A stretch of DNA of 64,000 bases from JBBILO01 sp037444855 (lineage in GTDB: Bacteria; Patescibacteriota; Microgenomatia; UBA1406; GWC2-37-13). The DNA is taken from the NCBI GenBank assembly GCA_037444855.1, contig JBBILO010000003.1, positions 14,807 to 78,806 on the forward strand, read 5' to 3'. The notes under the pieces were generated by a model. The model ran no database searches, was not told the origin of the DNA, and saw only the letters and a program-made list of their open reading frames with translations. Shown here piece by piece: positions 26,643-34,654 of this stretch (its first letter is position 1; each line of letters starts with the position of its first letter). The translations under genes were made by a program, and so were the position numbers.

Positions 26643-27917
26643 TCAAATCTTACCTAAAATTCGTTTTAGCGCCACTTGAAAAGCTGATTCTTTCAAAGAA
26701 ATCCTTTCTCTTTGAGCTGTTTGCCAAATAGTTTCAAAAGCTCGACTCATCATTTCTTCCAATTTTTTACTAACCTCTGACTCACTCCACCAATATCCTT
26801 GCTTTCCTTGGACCCATTCCAAATAAGAAACTGTTACCCCACCTGAATTAGCCAAAACATCAGGAACAACAATTTTCCCTTGTTCGTTAAGATATTTAAA
26901 TGCTTCTTCAGTAATCGGGCCATTGGCCATCTCAACAATAATTCTTGCCCGAATTTTTTTCATATTTTTATCATTGATGACGTTCTCTAAAGCGGCCGGC
27001 ACTAAGATATCGACTGGCAATTCTAACAATTCTTCGTTAGAAATTGTCTTGCCATATTTCACATCACAAACCGATCCCCGACAATAACAGCCAGCAACAG
27101 TCCCTTTTTCTTTTTTGCACGTCATAGTAGTCTCAACCGAAAGACCGTCTTTCACATAAACGCCCCCTTTTGAATCAGAAATCGCCACCACCTTAAAACC
27201 ATTTTCCTCAGCAATTTTAGCAAAATAATAACCAACGTTGCCAAAACCTTGTACCGCGATCGTCAATGTTTTTTGGAATTCGGGATTTGGAAATTGGGAT
27301 TTTAATTTTGACAGTAGTTCTTTTAAAATTATCACTCCTCCTCTTCCTGTCGCCTCATTACGACCTAAACTTCCTCCTCGATCAATCGGTTTTCCGGTAA
27401 AAGTCGCTGGAGATTTTTTACCCATAATTTTTTCGTACTCATCAAGCATCCAACCGATAATTTTTGGATTGGTATTAACATCTGGGGCTGGAACATCAAT
27501 ATCTTCACCAATGAAACGAGCAATTTTTTTTGTATATTCTCGAGAAAGTCTTTCTAATTCACTTTCAGAAAGTGTCTTTGGATCAACTTTAACTCCCCCT
27601 TTTCCTCCTCCGTAGGGTAATCCAGCCGCTGCACATTTAATCGACATCAAAATCGCCAATGCTTGGACTTCTTCTTTGGTGGTTTCTGGATGAAAACGAA
27701 TTCCGCCTTTATATGGACCTAAAGTGCTGTTGTGTTGTATTCTCCATCCTTGAAAAATTCTTTCCTCACCATTATCCATTTTCATTGGAAAAAAGAACTC
27801 ATGAATATACTCTGGTTGAATTAATTTCTCGATCTCAACCTCATCTAACCCTATCTTTTGACCAACTTTTTTAATAAGTATCTGTGCCGATGCGAGCATT
27901 TTTTCCCCTTGATTCAT
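26643..27917 (-). CDS. gdhA: Glutamate dehydrogenase
   Basis: Interconverts glutamate with 2-oxoglutarate and ammonia. The substrate motif LPYGGGKGGVKVDPK, the cofactor loop VQGFGNVGYYFAKI and PAALENVI are all present, with normal length (424). Residues KLKSQFPNPEFQKTL come from about 27270-27305, whose sequence (ttggaattcgggatttggaa) is an intergenic word read in frame. A Cys-rich segment CKKEKGTVAGCYCRGSVCD near residue 265 is unusual. The product links to the LysW operon at 37-44 kb, which uses glutamate and 2-oxoglutarate. Confidence 0.93.
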   Translation of the reverse strand: MNQGEKMLASAQILIKKVGQKIGLDEVEIEKLIQPEYIHEFFFPMKMDNGEERIFQGWRIQHNSTLGPYKGGIRFHPETTKEEVQALAILMSIKCAAAGLPYGGGKGGVKVDPKTLSESELERLSREYTKKIARFIGEDIDVPAPDVNTNPKIIGWMLDEYEKIMGKKSPATFTGKPIDRGGSLGRNEATGRGGVIILKELLSKLKSQFPNPEFQKTLTIAVQGFGNVGYYFAKIAEENGFKVVAISDSKGGVYVKDGLSVETTMTCKKEKGTVAGCYCRGSVCDVKYGKTISNEELLELPVDILVPAALENVINDKNMKKIRARIIVEMANGPITEEAFKYLNEQGKIVVPDVLANSGGVTVSYLEWVQGKQGYWWSESEVSKKLEEMMSRAFETIWQTAQRERISLKESAFQVALKRILGKI

Positions 27918-27941
27918 ATCGGTATAAAGTATTAAGTAGAC

Positions 27942-27954
27942 AGTATTAAGTATG
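27942..27954 (+). repeat. Left inverted repeat of the 27956 four-helix unit
   Basis: AGTATTAAGTATG is perfectly inverted at 28316-28328 and ends one base before the stop codon of the gene. Confidence 0.75.
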
Positions 27955-27955
27955 T

Positions 27956-28318
27956 CTACTTGAAACTTTTAATTAAACTATTAATCGATTCTGATAACTC
28001 AATAGAAATTGAGGCTAATTTTTGAAAATCTTCTTTTTTTGTAAGTTTTAAATCTCGAGCAATAATTAATCGATTTTGAAATTCAGTTAAAGACCCTAAA
28101 GCAATATAATAAAATTGAATTTTATCTTTATTAGTCTTTCTTGAAAATCCTTCGGCAATATTTGATGAAATCGATATCGCCGACCTCCTAATTTGAAATG
28201 AAAGGATATATATTTCTTCTTTAGGGAAAAAAGTAGTCACCTCATTTATTCTTAAAACTAATTTGTGTGCTTTCTGCCAAGCGATTAAATCAGAAAATAA
28301 ATGTATTGCTCTCCCCAT
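27956..28318 (-). CDS. Four-helix bundle protein (S23/IVP-like)
   Basis: 120 residues. FSDLIAWQKAHKLVLRINEV, SFQIRRSAISISSNIAEGFS and FYYIALGSLTEFQNRLIIAR are near-consensus for the S23 four-helix-bundle family. It is tightly bracketed by a perfect 13-base inverted repeat (27942-27954 and 28316-28328), the right copy of which contains the start codon. This is the clearest example in the window of a compact unit: gene plus inverted ends. Confidence 0.9.
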   Translation of the reverse strand: MGRAIHLFSDLIAWQKAHKLVLRINEVTTFFPKEEIYILSFQIRRSAISISSNIAEGFSRKTNKDKIQFYYIALGSLTEFQNRLIIARDLKLTKKEDFQKLASISIELSESINSLIKSFK

Positions 28319-28328
28319 ACTTAATACT
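28316..28328 (-). repeat. Right inverted repeat of the 27956 four-helix unit
   Basis: Perfect inverted partner of 27942-27954, overlapping the start codon. The word continues (cttaatacttaatact) toward trxB. Confidence 0.75.
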
Positions 28329-28333
28329 TAATA

Positions 28334-29497
28334 CTAACTACTATATTCTAAATACTTTTCTATCTCAAGAGCTGCTGCCACTCCCATTCCAGCAGCCGTC
28401 GCTGCCTGTCGATATTGAAAATCAACACAATCTCCAGCAGCAAAAACACCCGGAATCGAAGTCATGCTTCGGTAATTTCGAATATCGAAATCCGAAATTC
28501 GAAACATTTTCAAATGTTTTAAATGCAAATTGGTTATAAGTTTTGGATTTTGTCCTCCGATTTGGAGGGTCGTGCTTTGAACTTCAGATTTTAACCATTC
28601 TAAAGCTATCCTATCAACCGTCATAATGTATCCTTTTTCATCCATCGCTACCTGACCTTGAAAAATCTCAGTATCTGGCTTATGGCCGATAGCGACAAAT
28701 AGTCCGTCAACATTTAAGACTCTAAATTCTACCCTGCGAGTCGGAGAGCTCAACAAATCCGAATTTTTCAAATTTAAAGGCTCAAAACGTTTTGAACTCT
28801 CGTTATTTGAATTTTGATATTGTGTCGTGCTTCGAATTTCGGATTTCGGATTTATTTTAATTTTTATTCCTTCTACTTTCTTCTCTCCTAAAACTTCCTC
28901 AACTACTGCGTTCCAAATAACTTTAATCTTAGGATTATTAAAAACCCGCTCCTGCATCACTTTTGAAGCCCGAAATTGATCACGACGATGAACAATATAA
29001 ACTAATTTCGCAAACTTTGCTAAGGTTAATGCCTCTTCCATCGCCGTATCGCCACCACCAACAACAGCAACGACTTTTTCGCGAAAGAAAAACCCATCGC
29101 AAGTGGCACAAGCAGAAACACCTTTTCCTCGAAGTCTTTCCTCACCTGGGACTCCCAACCACAGAGCTTTGGCACCTGTAGCAATCAAAACTGTTGCTGA
29201 TTGATAATTTTTTTCATCAATATATATGTTTTTAATTGATCCACTAAGATTAACTTTAGTGATATTTTGATCGATTATTTTTGCCCCAAAATTCTTTGCT
29301 TGTTGACGAATCTTTTCAAGCAAATTGGCACCTAAAATTGATTCATGACCAGGAAAGTTTTCTACCTCTGATGTCAACATTAATTGTCCCCCTGGCGGTG
29401 AGCCGGCAAAACTAACGGCGACAAGCCCAGCTCTGGCTAAATAAATAGCAGCTGATAATCCAGCTGGCCCTCCCCCAATAACAATCACTCTTTCCAT
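28334..29497 (-). CDS. trxB: Thioredoxin reductase with two repeat-derived insertions
   Basis: FAD- and NADPH-dependent reduction of thioredoxin in the cytoplasm. FAD motif IGGGPAGLSAAIYLARAG, redox pair CATC (SACATCDGFFF), NADPH motif VVGGGDTAMEEAL and C-terminal GVFAAGDC are intact. At 387 residues it is about 75 longer than usual. The excess is in two loops at 28713-28870 and 28465-28600, whose DNA is intergenic-type words (cttcgaatttcggatttcgg). Start at MERVIVIGGG; the ATG at 29512 lies in a word repeat. Confidence 0.93.
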   Translation of the reverse strand: MERVIVIGGGPAGLSAAIYLARAGLVAVSFAGSPPGGQLMLTSEVENFPGHESILGANLLEKIRQQAKNFGAKIIDQNITKVNLSGSIKNIYIDEKNYQSATVLIATGAKALWLGVPGEERLRGKGVSACATCDGFFFREKVVAVVGGGDTAMEEALTLAKFAKLVYIVHRRDQFRASKVMQERVFNNPKIKVIWNAVVEEVLGEKKVEGIKIKINPKSEIRSTTQYQNSNNESSKRFEPLNLKNSDLLSSPTRRVEFRVLNVDGLFVAIGHKPDTEIFQGQVAMDEKGYIMTVDRIALEWLKSEVQSTTLQIGGQNPKLITNLHLKHLKMFRISDFDIRNYRSMTSIPGVFAAGDCVDFQYRQAATAAGMGVAAALEIEKYLEYSS

Positions 29498-29573
29498 ATT
29501 TTTGTTTAACATTTAATGTTTAATATCCCAACCTGACCCCTTCGGGATTTCACGTTCCACGTTCTACGTTATA

Positions 29574-29804
29574 CTATAAATTAATCGCTCTCTCAATCGT
29601 TTTCTGAACTTTCTCTATTTTTTCCTCTGGAATAAACCGACAGATTTCAGAAATTACTACTTCCTTAGAAAGACCATCAATCGCTTTTTTAATTGCTTGA
29701 ATCTGTTGGAGAATCTCAGCACACTCTCTTTTTTCTTCAGTCATTTTTACTACGCCTTTTAGTTGACCTATAATCCGATTGACCCGATCGCGAATTTCTT
29801 TCAT
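29574..29804 (-). CDS. CsoR/DUF156-family repressor
   Basis: 76 residues. RVNRIIGQLKGVVKMTEEKR and C28AEILQQIQAIKKAIDGLSK are family signatures of copper, nickel or persulfide-sensing CsoR/FrmR/CstR proteins. Only two Cys are visible (Cys28 and Cys55) and the middle His of the Cu(I) site is not in place, so a CstR-like thiol sensor is as likely as a copper sensor. An imperfect palindrome overlaps its own promoter, which indicates autorepression. It lies next to trxB, in line with a redox role. Confidence 0.8.
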   Translation of the reverse strand: MKEIRDRVNRIIGQLKGVVKMTEEKRECAEILQQIQAIKKAIDGLSKEVVISEICRFIPEEKIEKVQKTIERAINL

Positions 29805-29819
29805 AATAGGCTAAAATTC

Positions 29820-29845
29820 TATACTATATACCAGTATAGAGTATA
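29820..29845. promoter_or_regulatory. Probable operator of the CsoR-like repressor
   Basis: A 26-base imperfect palindrome (22 of 26 positions symmetric) with half-sites TATACT and AGTATA; it covers the -10 box of the repressor gene. Confidence 0.6.
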
Positions 29846-29861
29846 CGTAAAAACTTGTCAA
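29833..29861 (-). promoter_or_regulatory. Promoter of the CsoR-like gene
   Basis: Minus strand: TTGACA (29861-29856), exactly 17 bases, TATACT (29838-29833). A near-consensus promoter whose -10 lies inside the operator palindrome. Confidence 0.75.
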
Positions 29862-30370
29862 GAGGAAAAGTTAATATTAGCAAAAAGTTAAAAGGTGGAG
29901 GGTGTAATGCGTAAAGGTGTAAAGGTTAATAAGTTAACTTGTTTTGCTAGTTTATAGTTTACAGTTAACTTGTCAAATAAATTAGTTTAAAAATAATTAA
30001 TAACCAATAAAAAATTTTTAATCAATATTTTAATAATTAATAAAAATAAAAAAATAAATATTAAATATTGATTTATTGATTATTGAATAAAAATTAATTA
30101 TTAGTTATTTTCAAAAGTTAACTGGTTGCTGTAGTTATTAGTTAACTTTTTTAGAATTTAGGATTTAGAATTTAGATTATAATTAGGTTAATTAAAAAAT
30201 TTTTGTTTAACTTTTAATGTTTAAAGTTTAATGTTTTATGTTCCACATTCCAAGTTCTGCGTTACACGTTCTACGTTCCACTTTAAGAGGTTAAATATTA
30301 GAAAGATAGATGTTGGTTAAAGTCTCAACAAGACCCCTTAGTGGTGTTATACTAACTGCCTAGTACCAAT
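29862..30370. repeat. Non-coding stretch with a long AT inverted repeat and word repeats
   Basis: Roughly 29989-30040 (aattaataaccaat) is inverted at about 30060-30112 (attgattattg), which could fold into a long imperfect AT hairpin. A 30-base piece starting near 30009 recurs with one change near 35666. At 30241-30284 are cgttcta/ttccac words, also found inside fmt. Downstream of rho, 30330-30360 contains ttagtggtgttatactaa. No gene is seen. Confidence 0.5.
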
Positions 30371-31672
30371 TTAACTCCCTTTGCTTAAACTCTCTAAAAA
30401 CTTTTTATTATTTTTTGTTTTTGAAAGTCTTTCAATCAAAGAAACTAATCGTTCTTCAGGATCTAAAAGCATCAGCATTCGCCGAAGCGTGGTTACCTTC
30501 TTTAGCGTTTCTTTATCAAACAAAAGCTCTTCATGACGCGTCCCTGATTTTTCGATATCAATCGCCGGAAAGATTCTTTTATCGGCAAATCGTCTCTCTA
30601 AGTGAAGTTCCATATTGCCAGTGCCTTTAAATTCTTCATAAATTAAATCATCCATTCTTGATTCAGTTCCTACCAAAGCCGTCCCAATAATGGTTAAGCT
30701 ACCTCCTTCTTCACAATTTCTGGCGGCACCGAAGAATTTTTTCACCGGATAAAGCGCTTGGGGATCAACCCCCCCTGATAAGCTTCGACCACTATTACCA
30801 GCCGTTAAATTATAAGCCCGAGCTAAACGAGTAATTGAATCTAAAAGAACGACCACATGTCGCCCGGTTTCAACCAATCTTTTTGACCGATCCAAAGCTA
30901 AATTAGCTACCTTAACCTGTTGTCGGGGTGATTCATCAAAGTTTGAAGCAGCGACTTCTCCTTTAATAAAGCGTTTTATTTCTGTCACCTCTTCTGGGCG
31001 CTCACCGATTAAAATCGCCATTAAAAAAACATCAGGATAGTTTTTGGCAATCGCTTCAGCCATCTCCTTTAAAAAGGTGGTCTTACCGGCTTTTGGCTGA
31101 GAAACGATCAGTGCCCGTTGACCAAAACCAATTGGGGCGACTAAATCAACGATTCGCATTGATAAAACCTCATTTGTCGTCTCTAAAATAATTTGTTTAT
31201 TAGGATGAATCGAAGTTAACCCATCAAATTGTTTTCGCGCTCGACTTTGCTCCTCATTCATCTCAATCCCATTAATCTTTTTAATCAAAAGGAGAGAGTG
31301 AAATCTTTCTCCTTCTTTTGGAGGTCGGGCCAATCCTTCGATCTCATCGCCCCGACGTAGCCAAAAACGGTGAATTTGGGAGGCAGAAACATAAATATCT
31401 TTATCAGGATTTAAGGTATAATCATGTCTTAAAAAACCATAACCGCTTTGGGTAATATCTAATATTCCTGAGGTAGAATAACTGATTTTTAAATCTTCTT
31501 TTAACTTCTCTTGCAAATCAATCTCTTTATTCTCTTCTACAACCTTCATTATCGGTTTTTTTTCAATCTCGACAATTGGTTTTTCTTCAACCTTCTCAAT
31601 TATTTTTGAAACATCTAGAAATTCATCTGAAGAAGGCAGAGTTTTTTCCTTTGAAAAGTCTTTTTTTACCAT
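30371..31672 (-). CDS. rho: Transcription termination factor Rho
   Basis: 433 residues: a charged N-terminal tail of about 65 residues, the RNA-binding cold-shock-like domain (SGILDITQSGYGFLRHDYTL), the ATPase with P-loop QPKAGKTT, the Q-loop region, and LSGGVDPQALYPVKKFFGAA. It hexamerises on unstructured mRNA and releases RNA polymerase, aided by NusG (2026). Its leader is long: the nearest promoter is at 32048-32077 with a structured RNA between. Confidence 0.97.
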   Translation of the reverse strand: MVKKDFSKEKTLPSSDEFLDVSKIIEKVEEKPIVEIEKKPIMKVVEENKEIDLQEKLKEDLKISYSTSGILDITQSGYGFLRHDYTLNPDKDIYVSASQIHRFWLRRGDEIEGLARPPKEGERFHSLLLIKKINGIEMNEEQSRARKQFDGLTSIHPNKQIILETTNEVLSMRIVDLVAPIGFGQRALIVSQPKAGKTTFLKEMAEAIAKNYPDVFLMAILIGERPEEVTEIKRFIKGEVAASNFDESPRQQVKVANLALDRSKRLVETGRHVVVLLDSITRLARAYNLTAGNSGRSLSGGVDPQALYPVKKFFGAARNCEEGGSLTIIGTALVGTESRMDDLIYEEFKGTGNMELHLERRFADKRIFPAIDIEKSGTRHEELLFDKETLKKVTTLRRMLMLLDPEERLVSLIERLSKTKNNKKFLESLSKGS

Positions 31673-31854
31673 AAAAATATAAAAATTAATAATGGTTATA
31701 TTGCTTATTATGCTTATTAATTATTCTCAGTAATCAGTTATTTTTCATAAATAGAAAGTGACAAGATTGATTTTTTCTTGTTTGGATATTTTTTTTAATT
31801 TCTCATTCGCTAAACTTAGAAGCCGATGTTTTTTTTAAATAAATTAAAAGAACC

Positions 31855-32041
31855 CTCCCAAAGAGGTGATCTTGGACTTTTTCCCGGCTTAAGAAGGGGG
31901 AGAAGGCCTCTCGCTCAAATATAAAAGATTGAGCGGGAAATGCGCTCTTCTCATTCTCCCCTCCGAATCGGAGGGTGAGTTACCCTATCGTTTTGATTTC
32001 GTCAAGAAAAAGTACCTAAGATCGCTCCCCTTTAGGAGATT
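31855..32041 (-). ncRNA. Candidate structured RNA, about 190 nt, 6S-like architecture (unassigned)
   Basis: The ends are complementary over about 30 positions: 32038-32006 pairs with 31883-31855 (for example GATCTTAGGTACTTTTTC against GAAAAAGTCCAAGATC). Inside are a hairpin on CGCTCAA/TTGAGCG, a GGGGAGAA/TTCTCCCC stem and the ccctccga palindrome at 31959. A consensus promoter lies exactly upstream, and a U-rich tail (GGGUUCUUUU) follows the closing stem. One long closed hairpin of this length is the 6S RNA plan, but no 6S sequence signature was recognised. It may instead be the rho leader. Confidence 0.45.
31959..31975. repeat. Palindromic repeat, ccctccga family, inside the structured RNA
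   Basis: CCCTCCGAATCGGAGGG: 8-base arms around one base. The same 17 bases occur inside tgt at 50366-50382. Confidence 0.75.
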
Positions 32042-32047
32042 GTTTTT

Positions 32048-32077
32048 AGTATACTAAAAACATAGTAATTTTGTCAA
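32048..32077 (-). promoter_or_regulatory. Promoter for the structured RNA and possibly rho
   Basis: Minus strand: TTGACA (32077-32072), 18 bases, TATACT (32053-32048). The -10 lies in a perfect 22-base palindrome (32041-32062, half-site TGTTTTTAGTA), a likely operator or cruciform. The start of transcription would be at about 32041, the first base of the closing stem. Confidence 0.65.
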
Positions 32078-32229
32078 TAGCTTGTTTATAAGGACTTTAT
32101 CAAAAACTTTATTGATAATTAATTTAAAAATACATTATTTTGATTCAATTTTAACAACCAACGTTTATCCACATTTAATCAAAAAATATTTTTAAAATAT
32201 CGGTTAATTAAATTTTATATCATATCATT

Positions 32230-33057
32230 ATGGATACCGAAAATATGGATACTGAAAATACATCACTCAAATCTTCAGTTTTTTCTCCAAATATTGAAAA
32301 ACCTATTTGTGAATATGAAGCAATTGGCATTAGAACTCTTGGAGAAAAAGACCCAAGATTAATGACTGAAGAAGAATTTAATCAAAGCCCAGATTTATTA
32401 TTTCATGGATTTGCTTACCCTCTAAATTTTACTCCACTTTATGATTATACCTCTTCAGAAGCACCCGATTTCAGCAAAACCTTAGGCTTTGGTCTTTATA
32501 CAACTGATAATCGTCAATTGGCTGAAGAATATGCAAGGCTGCGTGCCAGGCAACTGGGACTAAGAGAAGGTGTAGGTGTAGTTACTCCAGTTTTGCCTTA
32601 TCAAGCAAGAGTTTTAGATTTGAGAAGAAAAGAGAATCCACAATTAAACGCCCCGATCCCCCTAGAGTTTTTCCTAAAATGGAAGAAATATTACATTAAT
32701 TATTTGAAAAAGCGCCCAGCACCAGAAAATAAAATTCAACTTATAATTCAAGAGATGGAAGATGAATATTTTTCATATCTTTTGAGAATATCAGAAATTC
32801 AGAATCTTGATTTGAGAGAAATGCTCGGTACGGCACCTTTAAGAGCAAATCCAAAAATAAGTCTCAATTATTCAGCTCCTCCATGGGTTGCTACTTTTAC
32901 CCAGTTTATGATAGAACTTGGTTATGATGGGCTTGTTTATAACGAAGGACGAGAAATCGGTTTCGAGAGACCGGTAAGTGGTCCTACTTATGTTTTTTAT
33001 AATCTTACAAGAATTGGTCCTTATGAATATTGGCAAAAACAATCAAAAAATGATTAA
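32230..33057 (+). CDS. ADP-ribosyltransferase-like protein (tentative)
   Basis: 275 residues with no signal peptide. LLFHGFAYPLN, then DFSKTLGFGLYTTDNRQLAE, ARVLDLRRK, and GYDGLVYNEG with PTYVFYNLTRIG follow the layout of ART-fold proteins: a His-Gly strand, a G(x)GxYxT strand with a following helix (AEEYARLRA), and a C-terminal glycine-rich strand. The catalytic Glu cannot be fixed by eye. It overlaps the first ABC permease gene by eight bases, so it is in that operon. It could modify a target or be exported by the transporter. Family assignment is inference. Confidence 0.4.
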   Translation: MDTENMDTENTSLKSSVFSPNIEKPICEYEAIGIRTLGEKDPRLMTEEEFNQSPDLLFHGFAYPLNFTPLYDYTSSEAPDFSKTLGFGLYTTDNRQLAEEYARLRARQLGLREGVGVVTPVLPYQARVLDLRRKENPQLNAPIPLEFFLKWKKYYINYLKKRPAPENKIQLIIQEMEDEYFSYLLRISEIQNLDLREMLGTAPLRANPKISLNYSAPPWVATFTQFMIELGYDGLVYNEGREIGFERPVSGPTYVFYNLTRIGPYEYWQKQSKND

Positions 33058-33865
33058 TAAATTAGAAAAACGGTGTAAAAAAAATTTAACTATCATAAGA
33101 ACTCTCTGTATTCTTGTATTAGTAACCATTAAAGAATACTTCGCCTACCGATTGAATTTTCTTCTCTGGCGGCTTCGAACTTTTTTAAATCTTCTCATCA
33201 TTTTATTTCTCTGGGAGGCCGGATTAAAAAGCTCTCCTTCTTTGTTAGAAAAACAAGCGTTTTTCTCTTATCTGATATACGCCGTTACCATCTCTTATTT
33301 AGTTTTAGGAACAAGGACGACTGATATTGCCGGTGAAATTAACTCTGGCGCCATTGTCAATACTCTTTTGAAACCAATCTCTTTCTTTCGTTTTTATTTT
33401 TACAAGGATTTAGCCGATAAGATGATTAATCTCTCCTTTGCTCTTTTTGAGGCGTTTTTGGCATTAAAAATTTTTCAAATTAAATTACTTCTCCCCCAGC
33501 AGATTGTTTTAGGAGTAATTCTCCTTGCCAACGGAATAATGATTTCTTTTTTTATTAATCTTCTTCTTTCTTTTATCGGCTTTTGGTCACGAGAGGTCTG
33601 GGGGCCGAGATTTATTTTTTTTATCCTGGTTTCTTTTCTCTCAGGTGCTTATTTTCCTCTCAATCTCTTGCCAAAAATAATTTATTTAATCTTACTTCTC
33701 ACCCCCTTTCCCTATCTTTACTACCTGCCAACCAAAATATTTTTGGGAGAAAGATTTCCTTTATTTGTTATTTTTTTATCTTTTTTTTGGTTTTTTTTAA
33801 CTTATCTCATTACCAAAAAAATCTGGCGATTGGGTAATAAAAATTTTTCTTTTTGGGGACGATGA
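33050..33865 (+). CDS. ABC-2 type transporter permease (ABC-6/DUF990 type), subunit 1
   Basis: 271 residues from MINKLEKRCKKN, with six membrane helices. NFLLWRLRTFLNLLIILFLW followed by DIAGEINSGAIVNTLLKPIS (the cytoplasmic loop typical of this family) identifies it. It begins inside the end of the ART-like gene and its stop overlaps the next permease (ATGA). With 33862 and 34655 it forms a complete exporter of unknown substrate. Confidence 0.85.
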   Translation: MINKLEKRCKKNLTIIRTLCILVLVTIKEYFAYRLNFLLWRLRTFLNLLIILFLWEAGLKSSPSLLEKQAFFSYLIYAVTISYLVLGTRTTDIAGEINSGAIVNTLLKPISFFRFYFYKDLADKMINLSFALFEAFLALKIFQIKLLLPQQIVLGVILLANGIMISFFINLLLSFIGFWSREVWGPRFIFFILVSFLSGAYFPLNLLPKIIYLILLLTPFPYLYYLPTKIFLGERFPLFVIFLSFFWFFLTYLITKKIWRLGNKNFSFWGR

Positions 33866-34653
33866 AAAAAATCTATCATAATTTAAAAATCTTTTTTTTA
33901 TTTTCAAGATATTCTCTTCGCTCCACCCTTGATCACCGGGCTGGCGTGTTCTTTTTTCTTTTTGGGAAAATCCTTCGTTTTTCCTTTTTCTTTTTCTTAA
34001 TTTTTTTAGTGTTTTCTAAAAATCAGCTTTTAAACGGTTATAATTTTACCCAGGCAATCATCGTCTTTCTCACTTTTAATCTTATAGATACAGCGACTCA
34101 AATGGTTTTTCGAGAAGTGTATCGTTTTCGACCATTAGTTGTTTCTGGTGAGTTTGACTTTATTCTTTTAAAACCTTATCCTGTGCTTCTTCGCTTGCTT
34201 TTTGGTGGATTTGATTTTCTTGACCTTGTTGTTCTTTTTCCATTGTGTTTTCTTTTTTTCTATTTTCTTTTTCAATTGCCCTCAATTAATCTTTTCTCCC
34301 TAATTGCTTTTTTTTTCCTTCTTATCAATGCTTTCTTAATATCGACTTCTTTTCACATCATTGTCTTGGCGATGGGGATTCTTTTCACAACAGTTGATCA
34401 TGCGATTATGATTTATCGGGATATCACCTCCTTTGGTCGTTTTCCTTTTGATATTTACCGCAAAAGTTTGCGGGATTTTTTAACCTTTATCATCCCGGTT
34501 GGGGTTATGTTTTCCTTTCCACCAAAGGCATTATTTGGTTTACTTTCTTTTCAAAACACCATTATTGCCTTTTTGATATCATTAATATCATTATTCTTAT
34601 CTCTAAAAATTTGGCAATTTGCCCTAAAAAAATATCAAGTTGGCGGCAATTGA
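33862..34653 (+). CDS. ABC-2 type transporter permease, subunit 2
   Basis: 263 residues, six membrane helices. FREVYRFRPLVVSGEFDFIL and LLKPYPVLLRLLFGGFDFLD are the counterpart loop of subunit 1, and FGRFPFDIYRKSLRDFLTFI is characteristic of the second subunit. Its start overlaps the upstream stop and its end lies one base before the ATPase start. Confidence 0.85.
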   Translation: MKKIYHNLKIFFLFSRYSLRSTLDHRAGVFFFLFGKILRFSFFFFLIFLVFSKNQLLNGYNFTQAIIVFLTFNLIDTATQMVFREVYRFRPLVVSGEFDFILLKPYPVLLRLLFGGFDFLDLVVLFPLCFLFFYFLFQLPSINLFSLIAFFFLLINAFLISTSFHIIVLAMGILFTTVDHAIMIYRDITSFGRFPFDIYRKSLRDFLTFIIPVGVMFSFPPKALFGLLSFQNTIIAFLISLISLFLSLKIWQFALKKYQVGGN

Positions 34654-34654
34654 A

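Noticed and set aside
31880..31900. cccggctta similar to the 3' part of RNase P RNA
   Set aside because: No other conserved RNase P elements are nearby, and promoter evidence puts the RNA on the other strand.
32165..32173. DnaA box TTATCCACA suggesting an origin
   Set aside because: A single box (plus one weak match near 14195); there is no cluster and no dnaA/dnaN context.
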